A DNA stretch of 64,000 bases, from positions 1-64,000 of the forward strand of contig JAJFKC010000010.1 in the NCBI GenBank assembly GCA_021773435.1, read 5' to 3'. The DNA is from Porticoccaceae bacterium (GTDB taxonomy: Bacteria; Pseudomonadota; Gammaproteobacteria; Pseudomonadales; Porticoccaceae). The first letter of the stretch is position 1. Every line of letters starts with the position of its first letter. Positions 34,522 to 43,506 of the stretch are shown one piece after another. The position numbers and the translations under genes are program-made. The notes beneath the pieces were generated by a model, which worked only from the letters and a program-made list of their open reading frames with translations, was not told the DNA's origin and searched no databases.

Positions 34522-35188
34522 AATCAGATTCTTCTCGGCGCTAAGGGGGGTTTTGGTTATACCCCTGTTTATTTTAGTGCCATTAGGCTTTACCGAAGGT
34601 GTGCCCTGGCAAGCCCCTGAAGCTGAAGCGGCAAAGACCAATCCTATTCGCTATGATGTTGAATCTGTCAGTCACGGCAAAATGCTGTTTTCGAAACACT
34701 GCCAGGGCTGCCACGGTTATTGGGGCGAAGGCGACGGCATTGTTGGACTCACGCTGAATAACAGGCCGGCGAACCTGTTACGTATAGCGGGCAAAAAAAC
34801 GTCCGGTGAATTTGCATGGAAAATTGCTGAGGGGAGAGATGTAATGCCTTCATTTCGCGACACCTTGAGCAAGGGAGATATTTGGCATGTCGTCAACTTC
34901 ATTGAATCACTTGAAAATGAACTGGGTTCTGAAGGGCAGTCAGCTGTTGTTCGACACTGCGCGATGTGCCATGAACTGGCTGGAAAGGCTTTTTATGACG
35001 AGTGGCCGGATTTGCGTGACATGAGCCAGCAAGATATAGAAAACAAACTGTATGCCCATCGCAGTCAGGTAATTGCAGACAGCACGATGTCGAAAGTAAC
35101 ATTTAATTTAACGGACGATGAAATAAAAGAAGCGGCTCGATATTATTCATCTTTAAAGCAAGATGCACCGCTTATCGAAGAACAGTAG
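34511..35188 (+). CDS. Exported dihaem cytochrome c
   Basis: A 225-residue protein with an N-terminal signal peptide (MPVRIRFFSALRGVLVIPLF and on to about residue 30) and two class I haem c sites, CQGCH and CAMCH. Each half carries a distal Met candidate (VMPSF in the first half and TMSKV in the second). This two-domain layout resembles cytochrome c4 or dehydrogenase-linked cytochromes of the periplasm. It would pass electrons from a periplasmic dehydrogenase towards an oxidase; no such dehydrogenase gene is adjacent. The start lies inside the preceding SRPBCC gene. Confidence 0.85.
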   Translation: MPVRIRFFSALRGVLVIPLFILVPLGFTEGVPWQAPEAEAAKTNPIRYDVESVSHGKMLFSKHCQGCHGYWGEGDGIVGLTLNNRPANLLRIAGKKTSGEFAWKIAEGRDVMPSFRDTLSKGDIWHVVNFIESLENELGSEGQSAVVRHCAMCHELAGKAFYDEWPDLRDMSQQDIENKLYAHRSQVIADSTMSKVTFNLTDDEIKEAARYYSSLKQDAPLIEEQ

Positions 35189-35245
35189 AGTTAGCAGACA
35201 GAAAGGCTCCTTACGAAATTTTCCTTGTCGAGTTTTATTACGTTA

Positions 35246-35863
35246 CTATTTTTTCAGGCCAGGTAGTGCTCTTATGTGGCCAAGATGCTCGCCACCCCAG
35301 AAGAGTTCATCGCCCACTAAAAAACTGGGCACACCAAAAACGCCGTTGGTCTCCGCCTCATGCTGAATTTTCAGCAGGTCAGCCCGACCCTGGCCATTGA
35401 AATAGTCTAAAAACCCACTGGCATCTATCTCGAAGCGTTCAAGGGTGGCGGCTATTTCGGTAGGATCTTCAATATTTAACTGGCGTTGCCAAAACTGCTC
35501 GTAGACGAAATTGTGATAATTCTTGAAGTCTCCATTTCGTTTGGCGTACAAAAAACCGATATGAGCGATGGAGCTATCAAATATTTTTTGAGGGCCACGG
35601 ATGGTCAGGCCGCGACGGTTGGCTTCACGACGACAATCCATATAGGAATACCTGACCCGACGCCACTGATGATCGTTGCGCATGTTTAGTGAGTCCTGGC
35701 CGGAATCGTCTAGTTCTACAGCACCTAAAAAGCTGGGGATGTCCAGAGTGTATGGTAGCCATTCGACTGATTGATCAGTGTCAGCATGCAAACAAAAAGT
35801 TTGTTTCTGGGCAAGATAGGCGTAAGGACTTTTGTAATCGAAATAATGGATGATTGTAGTCAT
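35246..35863 (-). CDS. DsbA-family isomerase (HCCA isomerase/kappa-GST-like)
   Basis: A 205-residue thioredoxin-fold protein with a DsbA-type helical insertion. The N-terminal active site reads YFDYKSPYAYLAQ, with Ser in place of the CxxC cysteine as in 2-hydroxychromene-2-carboxylate isomerase and kappa-class GST. The C-terminal GVFGVPSFLVGDELFWGGEH is the diagnostic motif of this group. Such enzymes use glutathione to isomerise aromatic or conjugated acids. Its substrate here is unknown. It is convergent with the cytochrome gene. Confidence 0.85.
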   Translation of the reverse strand: MTTIIHYFDYKSPYAYLAQKQTFCLHADTDQSVEWLPYTLDIPSFLGAVELDDSGQDSLNMRNDHQWRRVRYSYMDCRREANRRGLTIRGPQKIFDSSIAHIGFLYAKRNGDFKNYHNFVYEQFWQRQLNIEDPTEIAATLERFEIDASGFLDYFNGQGRADLLKIQHEAETNGVFGVPSFLVGDELFWGGEHLGHIRALPGLKK

Positions 35864-36218
35864 AAACGAAACCGGTTGGTTAGGGCTTTGTTAGATTGAG
35901 CACTTAAATGCCGGTGATTACCTGTTATTAAAACTGATATAAAAAACGCTCAACCGATGTTCCAGGCTGATTTTGTATTCTATATAGAGTGTAAGAGCTA
36001 AATAATACAAATATCCAATAATATTTTTCGACGCTTTAAAAGCTATTTTTGGTAAACTCCGCGCTGGTTTTAAGCTCTTAAAGCCAGCCAGTATCACAGT
36101 GTAAGGGTTTAGCACAATGTCCGAGGCAGACATTCAGGGCGCTTATTATGCCGCCACTGATGATGGATTGTTTCAAAACATCAGCAGATTTATATTTGTT
36201 TTATTTTAAAGGTATTTA
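35864..36218. other. Intergenic region upstream of the efflux pair
   Basis: 355 bp that separate a minus-strand isomerase gene from the efflux operon, so promoters of both are expected. A 30-codon plus-strand open frame (36117-36209, MSEADIQGAYYAATDDGLF and on) has AAGGG upstream and ends within the ribosome-binding region of the next gene. It could be a leader peptide, but it is too short to be sure. No regulator gene is next to the operon. Confidence 0.4.
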
Positions 36219-37349
36219 ATGGCTAATTTCTTCATTAATCGTTTGCCCAATTTAAAATTCGGCGCTTTGCCAATCTCAAGCATCGCTATATTGATTCTGC
36301 TTAGCCTGGGTGTTGCCTGGCAGTTGGCCATGGCGGCAAGTGGGGCAGAGAGTTCAACGGAAAGTCTGGCAGAAGGAAAACTCTCTGGCAATCTGGTCGA
36401 GCATAACCAATTAACCGTCAAACGACAGGCCGTTGCCGATTTGAAATCACTATTTGCTATGGTGCAAACCGTTGATGTGACCACTGCGAGGGCGCGGATC
36501 GGCGGTACTCTTGTGGAGCTGTTAGTCGATGAAGGCGATACGGTCGAGGCCGGGCAAAAATTAGCTCGGGTTCGAGACCCGAAACAGCGTCTCCAGATTG
36601 CTGCGACCGAATCTAAATTGCGCTCTCTCCAGGCGCAACTAAAGCTTGCGCGAACTACCTTAAAAAGAGTCTCAAAACTCTACGCCTCGGGCAAAATTAG
36701 TGAGGCTAAGCAGGATGAGGCGCAAACTCGGGTCGATGTGGTGTCGGCAGATATCGCTGCCCTTAAATCCGACCAGGCAGTGATTCGGCAAGCTCAGATT
36801 GAAGGTGATGTATTGGCGCCCGCTACCGGTAGAGTGCTCAATGTTGGTGTGACCCAGGGCGCAGTGGTTTTGCCTGGCGAGCCCATTGCTCAAATAGCGG
36901 CTGAAAGTTATATCTTGAGGTTAACTCTGCCCGAGCGCCACGCACGCTTTATCAAGGAGGGCGACACGATTCTGGTTGGCGATAGAGGCATGCTGGATGT
37001 GGAGTTTGAAGCGACCAATAGTCGCCGCCGCGATGGCCTGATTACCCAGGTTTACCCTGAACTGGACAATGGTCGTGTGGTAGCGGATGTCTCGGTCGCC
37101 GGGCTGGGTGATTTTTTTGTCGGCGAGCGTATTCGGGTTTGGGTGGCCACCGGGCAACGTCAGGCCTTTGTTATTCCCATGGAATATCTGCATCGCCGCT
37201 ATGGTCTGAGCTATGTGCGGCTGGTGAACGGTATAGAGATAGTGGTGCAACCGGGTATCCCCGTTGAGGGGGCTATCGAAATATTATCCGGTTTGAGGGA
37301 AGGTGATGTTCTGATCCGTCAGTCCACCGAAATTGGGACAGAGGGCTAA
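36219..37349 (+). CDS. RND efflux periplasmic adaptor (HlyD/AcrA family)
   Basis: A 376-residue membrane fusion protein. One N-terminal hydrophobic anchor (about residues 19-40) is followed by the split biotinyl-lipoyl domain (ARIGGTLVELLVDEGDTVEA), a short coiled-coil hairpin (LRSLQAQLKLARTTLKRVSK) and the beta-barrel/membrane-proximal domain. It links an inner-membrane RND pump to an outer-membrane channel. The gene ends two bases before the pump gene, so the two form an operon. No outer-membrane factor is encoded here. AAAGG precedes the ATG. Confidence 0.9.
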   Translation: MANFFINRLPNLKFGALPISSIAILILLSLGVAWQLAMAASGAESSTESLAEGKLSGNLVEHNQLTVKRQAVADLKSLFAMVQTVDVTTARARIGGTLVELLVDEGDTVEAGQKLARVRDPKQRLQIAATESKLRSLQAQLKLARTTLKRVSKLYASGKISEAKQDEAQTRVDVVSADIAALKSDQAVIRQAQIEGDVLAPATGRVLNVGVTQGAVVLPGEPIAQIAAESYILRLTLPERHARFIKEGDTILVGDRGMLDVEFEATNSRRRDGLITQVYPELDNGRVVADVSVAGLGDFFVGERIRVWVATGQRQAFVIPMEYLHRRYGLSYVRLVNGIEIVVQPGIPVEGAIEILSGLREGDVLIRQSTEIGTEG

Positions 37350-37351
37350 CT

Positions 37352-40300
37352 ATGGCTCTCGGTATTGCTGGGCGAATCGCTCAGGGCTTTGTTCAATCGG
37401 CGTTGACACCGCTGGTTCTTATTATTTCTATCGTGCTGGGCGGCATGGCTTTAGTGAGCATGCCCCGGGAAGAAGAGCCCCAGATCACCGTGCCTTTTAT
37501 CGACATCTTTGTTGATACGCCGGGACTCAAGGCGGAAGACGTGGTCGAGCTGGTCACCAAACCTTTTGAAGATATCCTTAAAGGCATCGATAACGTTGAT
37601 CACATCGTCTCCATGACCCGAGACGAAGGCATCGCCATCAGCTTGCGTTTCGATACCGGCCATGATGATGATTCAGCGATTGCCCGAGTCAATGATGCCA
37701 TCGAAGTGAATCGCCATATGCTACCAGAGGCCATTGCTCAGCCTCTGGTAATTGGCCGCAGCATCGATGACGTCGCTGTGGTTGTTCTGACAATTTCTCC
37801 GCGCCCCGGCAATGAAGGTAGATGGCGCACAGACGCACTCTATGATCTGGCCGAAGAGTTAAAGCATGAGCTCGTCAAAGTTGATGATGTCGGCCTCACT
37901 TATATTGTCGGCGGTCATCCCAAAGAAATTCGCATCGAACCAAACCCTGAATTGCTCACACTGTACGGCGTGACACTAAATCAGGTTGTGGAAAAAGTTC
38001 GCAACGCTAATCGTGCTTTTCTGGCTGGCAATTTAAGAAATAAGGATCAATCTACTCCGGTTTTTGTCGGACGAACTTTACAGGGTTCTAAGGATATCGG
38101 CTTGCTGGTGATTACCACCTATGATGGCCGACCGGTCTATCTGCGTGACGTTGCCAGGGTGGTGGTGGGTGCTAGCCTCGGCGAGCACAGTGTTTGGCAA
38201 TTATTGCCGATCACCGATGCCAATGGTGAAAGAAGCTTTGAGCGATTGCCCGCGGTAAGTTTGGCGATTGCTAAGCGTAAGGGTGCCAACGGGGTGGAAA
38301 TCAGTAAGGACGTGCTAAAGCGTCTTGAATTGATTCGCGGTAGCCTGATTCCCGATGAAGTGATGGTCGAAGTCACCCGTGATTTTGGTAAAACTGCTGA
38401 GCACAAAGCCAATGAATTGATCGGCCACCTGCTGCTGGCGACAGGCGCTATTGTCATCATTATGTCACTGTTTCTGGGTTGGCGCGAAGGCCTGGTGATT
38501 CTGGTCGTTATCCCCGCGACTATCCTGCTGACCTTTTTTGTCTGCTGGTTACTGGACATCACCTTAAATCGGTTGACCATGTTTGGCTTGATATTTGCCA
38601 TCGCTATTTTGGCGGACGATGCCATTGTCATTATCGAAAATATATCGAGACACTGGAAAATGTTACACGGGCGCAGTTGGCGGCAGGCAACCATAGATGC
38701 CGTTTCGGAAGTTGGCAATCCGACCATCATCGCCACCTTTACGGTGGTTGCCGCCATGTTGCCGCTGCTATATAGCACGGGTTTTAATGGACCGTTTATG
38801 AAGCCGATCCCGATTTCTTCGTCGGCGGCGATGATATTTTCATTATTCCTTGCTCTGATCGTGGTGCCCTGGGCGATGTTGAAGCTCCGTCACGGTGGCG
38901 AAGATACTATGGCAGAACATTGGGAAGAGGAAGATGAGACTGACGAACAGACCGCTCAGGGCGGCATATTCGGCTTTTATTATCGCAAGTTTGCCAGCGG
39001 CATGTTGCTAACTCCAGCGCGGGCCAGGTTGATAATCGTTGCAGCAGTGTTGCTTACGCTGTTGTCGTTTCTAATCCCATACAACAAATTAATCATCTTG
39101 AAGATGATGGTTTTCGACGACAAGCAGGATGTCCAGGTGCTGTTTGATCTGCCTGAAAACTCTGCTCTTGAAATTACCGAGCGAGTGTTACTGGATGCCG
39201 CCACTCTGGTCGACGATATTCCCGAAGTTGAAAATATGCAGCTCTACGCGGGAATGGCGGGACCATTTCATTTCTACGGACTGGTGCGCCAGGACTATAT
39301 GCGCAATCTGCCGGAGCAGGGTGAATTACGCCTGAGGTTAAGTCCCAAGTGGGAGCGAGAACGCCATAGCCATGAGATAGCCCTTGAAGTTCGGGCAAAG
39401 TTGAAAGCCCTGGATATGCCTGAGCACACCTCAATTGAATTGGTTGAAGCCCCGCCAGGGCCACCTGCACCTTATATTATGACCGCCGAAATATATGGCC
39501 CCGATGCGGAGACTCGGCGGGCCACTGCGAGAGGCGTTCGCCAGGCAATTGATCAGGTTGAACAACTTACCGAAAGTGACGATTCTTACGGCACACCGGC
39601 GATGCGTCTGAGGATTGCTATTGACCAGGAAAACCTGGAGTTCCATCAGGTTGATGAAAGTGTCGTCTATGACACACTCTCAGCCTTACTGGGCGGTGTT
39701 AGTTTGGGCTACTCCCATAGGGGCGACGGTAGAAATCCGATTCCCATTGTTGTCCGTCAGCCCAAAGCATCGTTAGTGCTCAGTGAGCGAATATTGTCGA
39801 CACCGATCTCTACTTTAAACGGCGATATTCGTGAGTTAGGCGATGTGGTTACGATCAGCAGTGAGCGAGCTTCATACCCTATCTATAGACGCGATGGCCG
39901 CTTTGCTGACCTGGTTACCGCTGGCACTCGAGGCTGGGCGAAAGATGCGCCGGCTTATGCCATGGTTGAAGTGGGTGACATAATTGACAATATGGAATGG
40001 CCTTCAGGCGAGGCACCCGAGATTCGATATTCCGGTCAACCAGAGGATGAAAGCAAAACTTCATTGCTGTGGATGGGTGAATGGGACGTGACCAACGAAA
40101 CATTTTCCGATATGGGGGTGTCCTTTAGTATTGCCCTGGTGGGGATTTATATGTTAGTGGTTGGCCAGTTCGGTAGTTTTAGAACACCGTTGGTGGTGCT
40201 GGTGCCGGTGCCTTTAGGTTTTTCCGGGGTTCTTATTGGTCACTGGATATCCGACTCTACATTCTCGATGCCGTCTATGGTCGGTGTGATTGCCTTATCC

Positions 40301-40612
40301 GGCATCGTTGTACGTAATTCAATATTGCTTATTGAATTTATTCATAGCAAAAATAAAGATGGTATGCCGATTCGTAAAGCCGCTATTGAAGCCGGGGCGG
40401 TTCGTGCCAAGCCTATTATTCTTACCGCGATTGCGGGGATGGTCGGTTCAGCATTTATTTTGCCTGACCCGATGTTCCATGGTATGGCTATTTCGCTAAT
40501 ATTTGGCCTGGTGTCATCGACTATATTGACGTTGATGGTAATCCCCGGGCTTTATGTGTGGTTGCGTGACGATGAGGTCGATATATCTGAGGATTATTCA
40601 AATAACAATTAG
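37352..40612 (+). CDS. RND efflux transporter permease (AcrB/HAE1-like)
   Basis: A 1086-residue inner-membrane RND pump, slightly longer than AcrB (1049). It has 12 predicted membrane helices in two repeats, each with a large periplasmic loop. The proton-relay pair is seen in TM4 as LADDAIVIIENISRHW. The C-terminal half has SGIVVRNSILLIEFIHSK. With the adaptor it forms a proton-driven exporter of hydrophobic compounds. The substrate is unknown; export of a toxic pathway compound or of an antibiotic is possible. A TolC-like channel would have to come from elsewhere. Confidence 0.93.
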   Translation: MALGIAGRIAQGFVQSALTPLVLIISIVLGGMALVSMPREEEPQITVPFIDIFVDTPGLKAEDVVELVTKPFEDILKGIDNVDHIVSMTRDEGIAISLRFDTGHDDDSAIARVNDAIEVNRHMLPEAIAQPLVIGRSIDDVAVVVLTISPRPGNEGRWRTDALYDLAEELKHELVKVDDVGLTYIVGGHPKEIRIEPNPELLTLYGVTLNQVVEKVRNANRAFLAGNLRNKDQSTPVFVGRTLQGSKDIGLLVITTYDGRPVYLRDVARVVVGASLGEHSVWQLLPITDANGERSFERLPAVSLAIAKRKGANGVEISKDVLKRLELIRGSLIPDEVMVEVTRDFGKTAEHKANELIGHLLLATGAIVIIMSLFLGWREGLVILVVIPATILLTFFVCWLLDITLNRLTMFGLIFAIAILADDAIVIIENISRHWKMLHGRSWRQATIDAVSEVGNPTIIATFTVVAAMLPLLYSTGFNGPFMKPIPISSSAAMIFSLFLALIVVPWAMLKLRHGGEDTMAEHWEEEDETDEQTAQGGIFGFYYRKFASGMLLTPARARLIIVAAVLLTLLSFLIPYNKLIILKMMVFDDKQDVQVLFDLPENSALEITERVLLDAATLVDDIPEVENMQLYAGMAGPFHFYGLVRQDYMRNLPEQGELRLRLSPKWERERHSHEIALEVRAKLKALDMPEHTSIELVEAPPGPPAPYIMTAEIYGPDAETRRATARGVRQAIDQVEQLTESDDSYGTPAMRLRIAIDQENLEFHQVDESVVYDTLSALLGGVSLGYSHRGDGRNPIPIVVRQPKASLVLSERILSTPISTLNGDIRELGDVVTISSERASYPIYRRDGRFADLVTAGTRGWAKDAPAYAMVEVGDIIDNMEWPSGEAPEIRYSGQPEDESKTSLLWMGEWDVTNETFSDMGVSFSIALVGIYMLVVGQFGSFRTPLVVLVPVPLGFSGVLIGHWISDSTFSMPSMVGVIALSGIVVRNSILLIEFIHSKNKDGMPIRKAAIEAGAVRAKPIILTAIAGMVGSAFILPDPMFHGMAISLIFGLVSSTILTLMVIPGLYVWLRDDEVDISEDYSNNN

Positions 40613-40692
40613 CTGTATTTAAAGTGCGATTATTACTTGAAAGCACGTAGAAATATAATCGATGATATTTCGAATACGGTTTTTATGTTGAC

Positions 40693-41298
40693 CTAGGTTC
40701 CGGATTTAATAATATTTCTGAACGCGGCGTTATCCGGATATGCCTTTAGAATGGCGTCTTCGAAACGATACCACTTACGTTTTATTTTCCTGTCGCCAAG
40801 AGTTTTGCTGTAGTTAGCAATGGGGATGTAGTCAGAATTACCAATATTATCGACGATAATGAGTTTGCCCGCATCATCATTGATTTCCTGGTAGAGCACA
40901 TTTTTTGGCTTAATGGTCATGGTGATAATCTGCTCATTGAGCAAATATTTTTTCAGGGCAAAAAAAGCGCTGGCCAGACCCGAGTAACAACGTTCGGTTT
41001 GTTGAATAGATTTAAGATAAAACTCCAGGGTTTTAGATACGCTGCCATCGTGATTTCTGATCATCTCAAAAACCGCACCGGAGCCGAGATTGGTGTCCAT
41101 ATTGCCATAATACTTCGGCAACATATCCCAGCAAATTTGTCGTTTTTTTAATAGTCGATAATACTTTTGTTCGCGACGCGTCTCTTTTACGTTTTCATTG
41201 ACGGCAATCTTAATACATAGATTCTGATCTTGAGGGTGGCTATAGCATTCCCGGTGTAGTCCTTTTCCGATCATGTCAGTGGCGTTGATGGTGAGCAT
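40693..41298 (-). CDS. YrbL-family kinase-like protein
   Basis: A 201-residue protein of the PhoP-regulatory-network YrbL family. The pattern IGKGLHRECYSHPQDQNLCIKIA resembles the glycine loop and the lysine strand of protein kinases, and TMTKPKNVLY-like text (MTIKPKNVLYQEI) takes the place of a catalytic loop that normally reads HxDxxxxN, here without the Asp. In Escherichia coli yrbL is PhoP-regulated and of unknown biochemical function. It stands alone, between the efflux pump and the D-aminoacylase-like gene. Confidence 0.75.
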   Translation of the reverse strand: MLTINATDMIGKGLHRECYSHPQDQNLCIKIAVNENVKETRREQKYYRLLKKRQICWDMLPKYYGNMDTNLGSGAVFEMIRNHDGSVSKTLEFYLKSIQQTERCYSGLASAFFALKKYLLNEQIITMTIKPKNVLYQEINDDAGKLIIVDNIGNSDYIPIANYSKTLGDRKIKRKWYRFEDAILKAYPDNAAFRNIIKSGT

Positions 41299-41379
41299 TT
41301 GTTATCCGTAAATAGCTATTATTTAAAAATAATTATTATAGTTGCCAGTAGGAGGCTATTTATTAGAAAGCCAGGCAAT

Positions 41380-41413
41380 AAAAAGCCGAGAGAAATTTAT
41401 CTCTCGGCTTTTT
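41380..41413 (-). terminator. Rho-independent terminator of the D-aminoacylase-like gene
   Basis: AAAAAGCCGAGAG (41380-41392) pairs perfectly with CTCTCGGCTTTTT (41401-41413). It sits seven bases after the minus-strand stop codon and gives a U-run in either direction. Confidence 0.92.
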
Positions 41414-41419
41414 AGCGGT

Positions 41420-43144
41420 TTACTGAAAAGCGGGAATCGGCACAGTTTCGGTATCCCGACCAGAGCGCATCACAACGCCTGGCTTGACGCCGGTTAATTC
41501 ATTATCCCGGATGATTTCCTGGCCATTGACGAAAACCCGATCTATGCCGTTGGCTTCACAGTACAATCGGCCTGCATTTGCTGGCAGGTCATAACGAGTG
41601 TGGATAGGACCTTTGCCGACTGTTGCCTCGTCAAAGATGACCACATCGGCATGCCAGCCCTCCTGTAAACGACCGCGCTCAATTAAGCCCATGTATCGCG
41701 CTGGGGTGTCGGTGATGGCACACACCGCTTCTTCGAGAGTCAATAATTCGTGGTCCCTGACCCCCTGGGAGAGCAGTGTCGTGCTAAAGGCAAAGGTATC
41801 GATCATATCCAGATGGGCTCCGGCGTCAGATGCGCCCACCAGGGTGCGAGGGTCTTTCCAGATCTCACCGCGCAAAGCCCAGCTTTCTTCATCGTTACCG
41901 CCAAGATTAGGTAGGAAAGTGGTTTTTAGATTATCGGCGATGGCGATGTCGAAGAACAAATCACTGGGTTCTTTGCCCATCTCTTCTGCCAGTTCGCCGA
42001 GGATTCTGCCCTGGTAGTCAGCCGTGGCATCGGAGAAGGTCTCTTCCACCAGCATGCGTTTGAAATTGCCAGTGGCGCGTAAAGCCAGGGGAATATCTGG
42101 GTGGGCAACGCCGCGCACCAGGTTTTCTCGCACGGCGGGGTCGGCAAAGGCGACTTTTCGCTCGTCCATGGGCAGGGCCAATATTCCAGCCCAGCCGGGG
42201 AAGGAATCCAGACCAAAGCCACTCCATAGATTGATGCGCAATGACACCGGTTGGGCAAACGTCAGTGCTTTCACCTGGGCACCACGCGCGGCCGCGTAAT
42301 CGCTGGCTTTGAGTTGTTCTGTCACAATTTCTCGGGTGCCCCGGGTCACAATCATGACATTCCAGTTGAGTGAGCGTTGCGCTGCCAGCGACATATTGGT
42401 CATTAGCTCCATCTTTTCTTCACTGAAGATACCGACGGAAGGAATAAATTCGAGCAGGGTGCCAGGATAATCTTTCAGACAGCCGGCCAGCTCAATCAGC
42501 TCCTCAGGTTCTGCTGCGCGTGACGGCACCGGTTCGCCTGCGCCGTCGTTATGAGTGGGTGATTGTGAGGATGAGAAGCCCATGCCACCTTCAGCAAGGG
42601 AAACCTTTAGAAGATCTTTCATGGCTTCAAGCTGCTCGGGTGTTGCGGGCTGGTCAGAACCCTCGCCCATTACCACGCGCCGGAGCGCGCAATGGCCGAC
42701 CAGAAAGCCAATATTGATGGCCATTTTGCCTTCGAGTAAATCCAGGTAACTACCGAAAGAATCCCAGTTCCAGTCCACGCCTTCCTGCAAAGCGTTTAAG
42801 GGCATGCCTTCTACTTTAGCCAGTAAACGCATGATGTAATCGCCTGCTTCTGGTACCAGGGGTGCGACGGAGAATCCGCAGTTGCCTGCAAATACAGAGG
42901 TGACGCCATGGTAGGATGAAGGGCTGATGTTTGGATCCCAGAATACCTGGGCGTCGTAGTGAGTGTGGATATCGACAAAGCCCGGCGAGACGATCTTGCC
43001 AGTGGCATCGATGGTTTCTTTAGCGGCTTCATCGACATCGCCAACAGCAGTGATGCGTCCGTCTTTGATGCCGATATTGCCCAGGCGTCTAGCGCTGCCA
43101 GTGCCATCGACGAGGGTGCCGCCTTTAATCAGATAATCAAGCAT
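41420..43144 (-). CDS. N-acyl-D-amino-acid deacylase family amidohydrolase
   Basis: A 574-residue amidohydrolase-superfamily protein. Metal-binding residues appear in DIHTHYDAQVFWDP, and a later GASDAGAHLDMIDTFAFS holds the catalytic Asp. D-aminoacylases of this family remove acyl groups from N-acyl-D-amino acids, while marine paralogues also act on other amides. It lacks a signal peptide and so is cytoplasmic. It is followed at once by a strong terminator and is probably monocistronic. GGGAG before the ATG supports the start. Confidence 0.88.
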   Translation of the reverse strand: MLDYLIKGGTLVDGTGSARRLGNIGIKDGRITAVGDVDEAAKETIDATGKIVSPGFVDIHTHYDAQVFWDPNISPSSYHGVTSVFAGNCGFSVAPLVPEAGDYIMRLLAKVEGMPLNALQEGVDWNWDSFGSYLDLLEGKMAINIGFLVGHCALRRVVMGEGSDQPATPEQLEAMKDLLKVSLAEGGMGFSSSQSPTHNDGAGEPVPSRAAEPEELIELAGCLKDYPGTLLEFIPSVGIFSEEKMELMTNMSLAAQRSLNWNVMIVTRGTREIVTEQLKASDYAAARGAQVKALTFAQPVSLRINLWSGFGLDSFPGWAGILALPMDERKVAFADPAVRENLVRGVAHPDIPLALRATGNFKRMLVEETFSDATADYQGRILGELAEEMGKEPSDLFFDIAIADNLKTTFLPNLGGNDEESWALRGEIWKDPRTLVGASDAGAHLDMIDTFAFSTTLLSQGVRDHELLTLEEAVCAITDTPARYMGLIERGRLQEGWHADVVIFDEATVGKGPIHTRYDLPANAGRLYCEANGIDRVFVNGQEIIRDNELTGVKPGVVMRSGRDTETVPIPAFQ

Positions 43145-43506
43145 GGTTTTCTCCCATTAAATGTGTGAACTAAGCTGGATTTGAATTAATACTGTGAATC
43201 TATTGGTCGCTTTATTGCTGATAAAGCGGCTCGCTAGTGAATTTTATTTGCTAGCTAAGCCCTATTTTCTTGATGAACGCTATTTTTTCATGAAAGTAGC
43301 GATTACTTAGCGGGCAACTTTGATAACCAAGCATAAACCGCTTTTAGGATGTTGAGAAGAAGTTTAGACCAATTTGGCTTATTACATAGGCTTTTGACTG
43401 GACATGAGTCCGTCTATTCTGACAAGCTATCTCGCTGAACAATTTTTAAACTACATCTGAATTACGTCTTAATAATACATATTTTGTCTTAACAACCGGG
43501 GGAAAA
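43145..43506. other. Divergent intergenic region
   Basis: 362 bp between the D-aminoacylase-like gene and the plus-strand SDR. Promoters for both are expected. I see no gene and no repeat worth listing. Confidence 0.5.

Noticed and set aside
40693-41298. YrbL-like protein as an active protein kinase
   Set aside because: The catalytic-loop aspartate pattern is not preserved, and the family is not known to have kinase activity.
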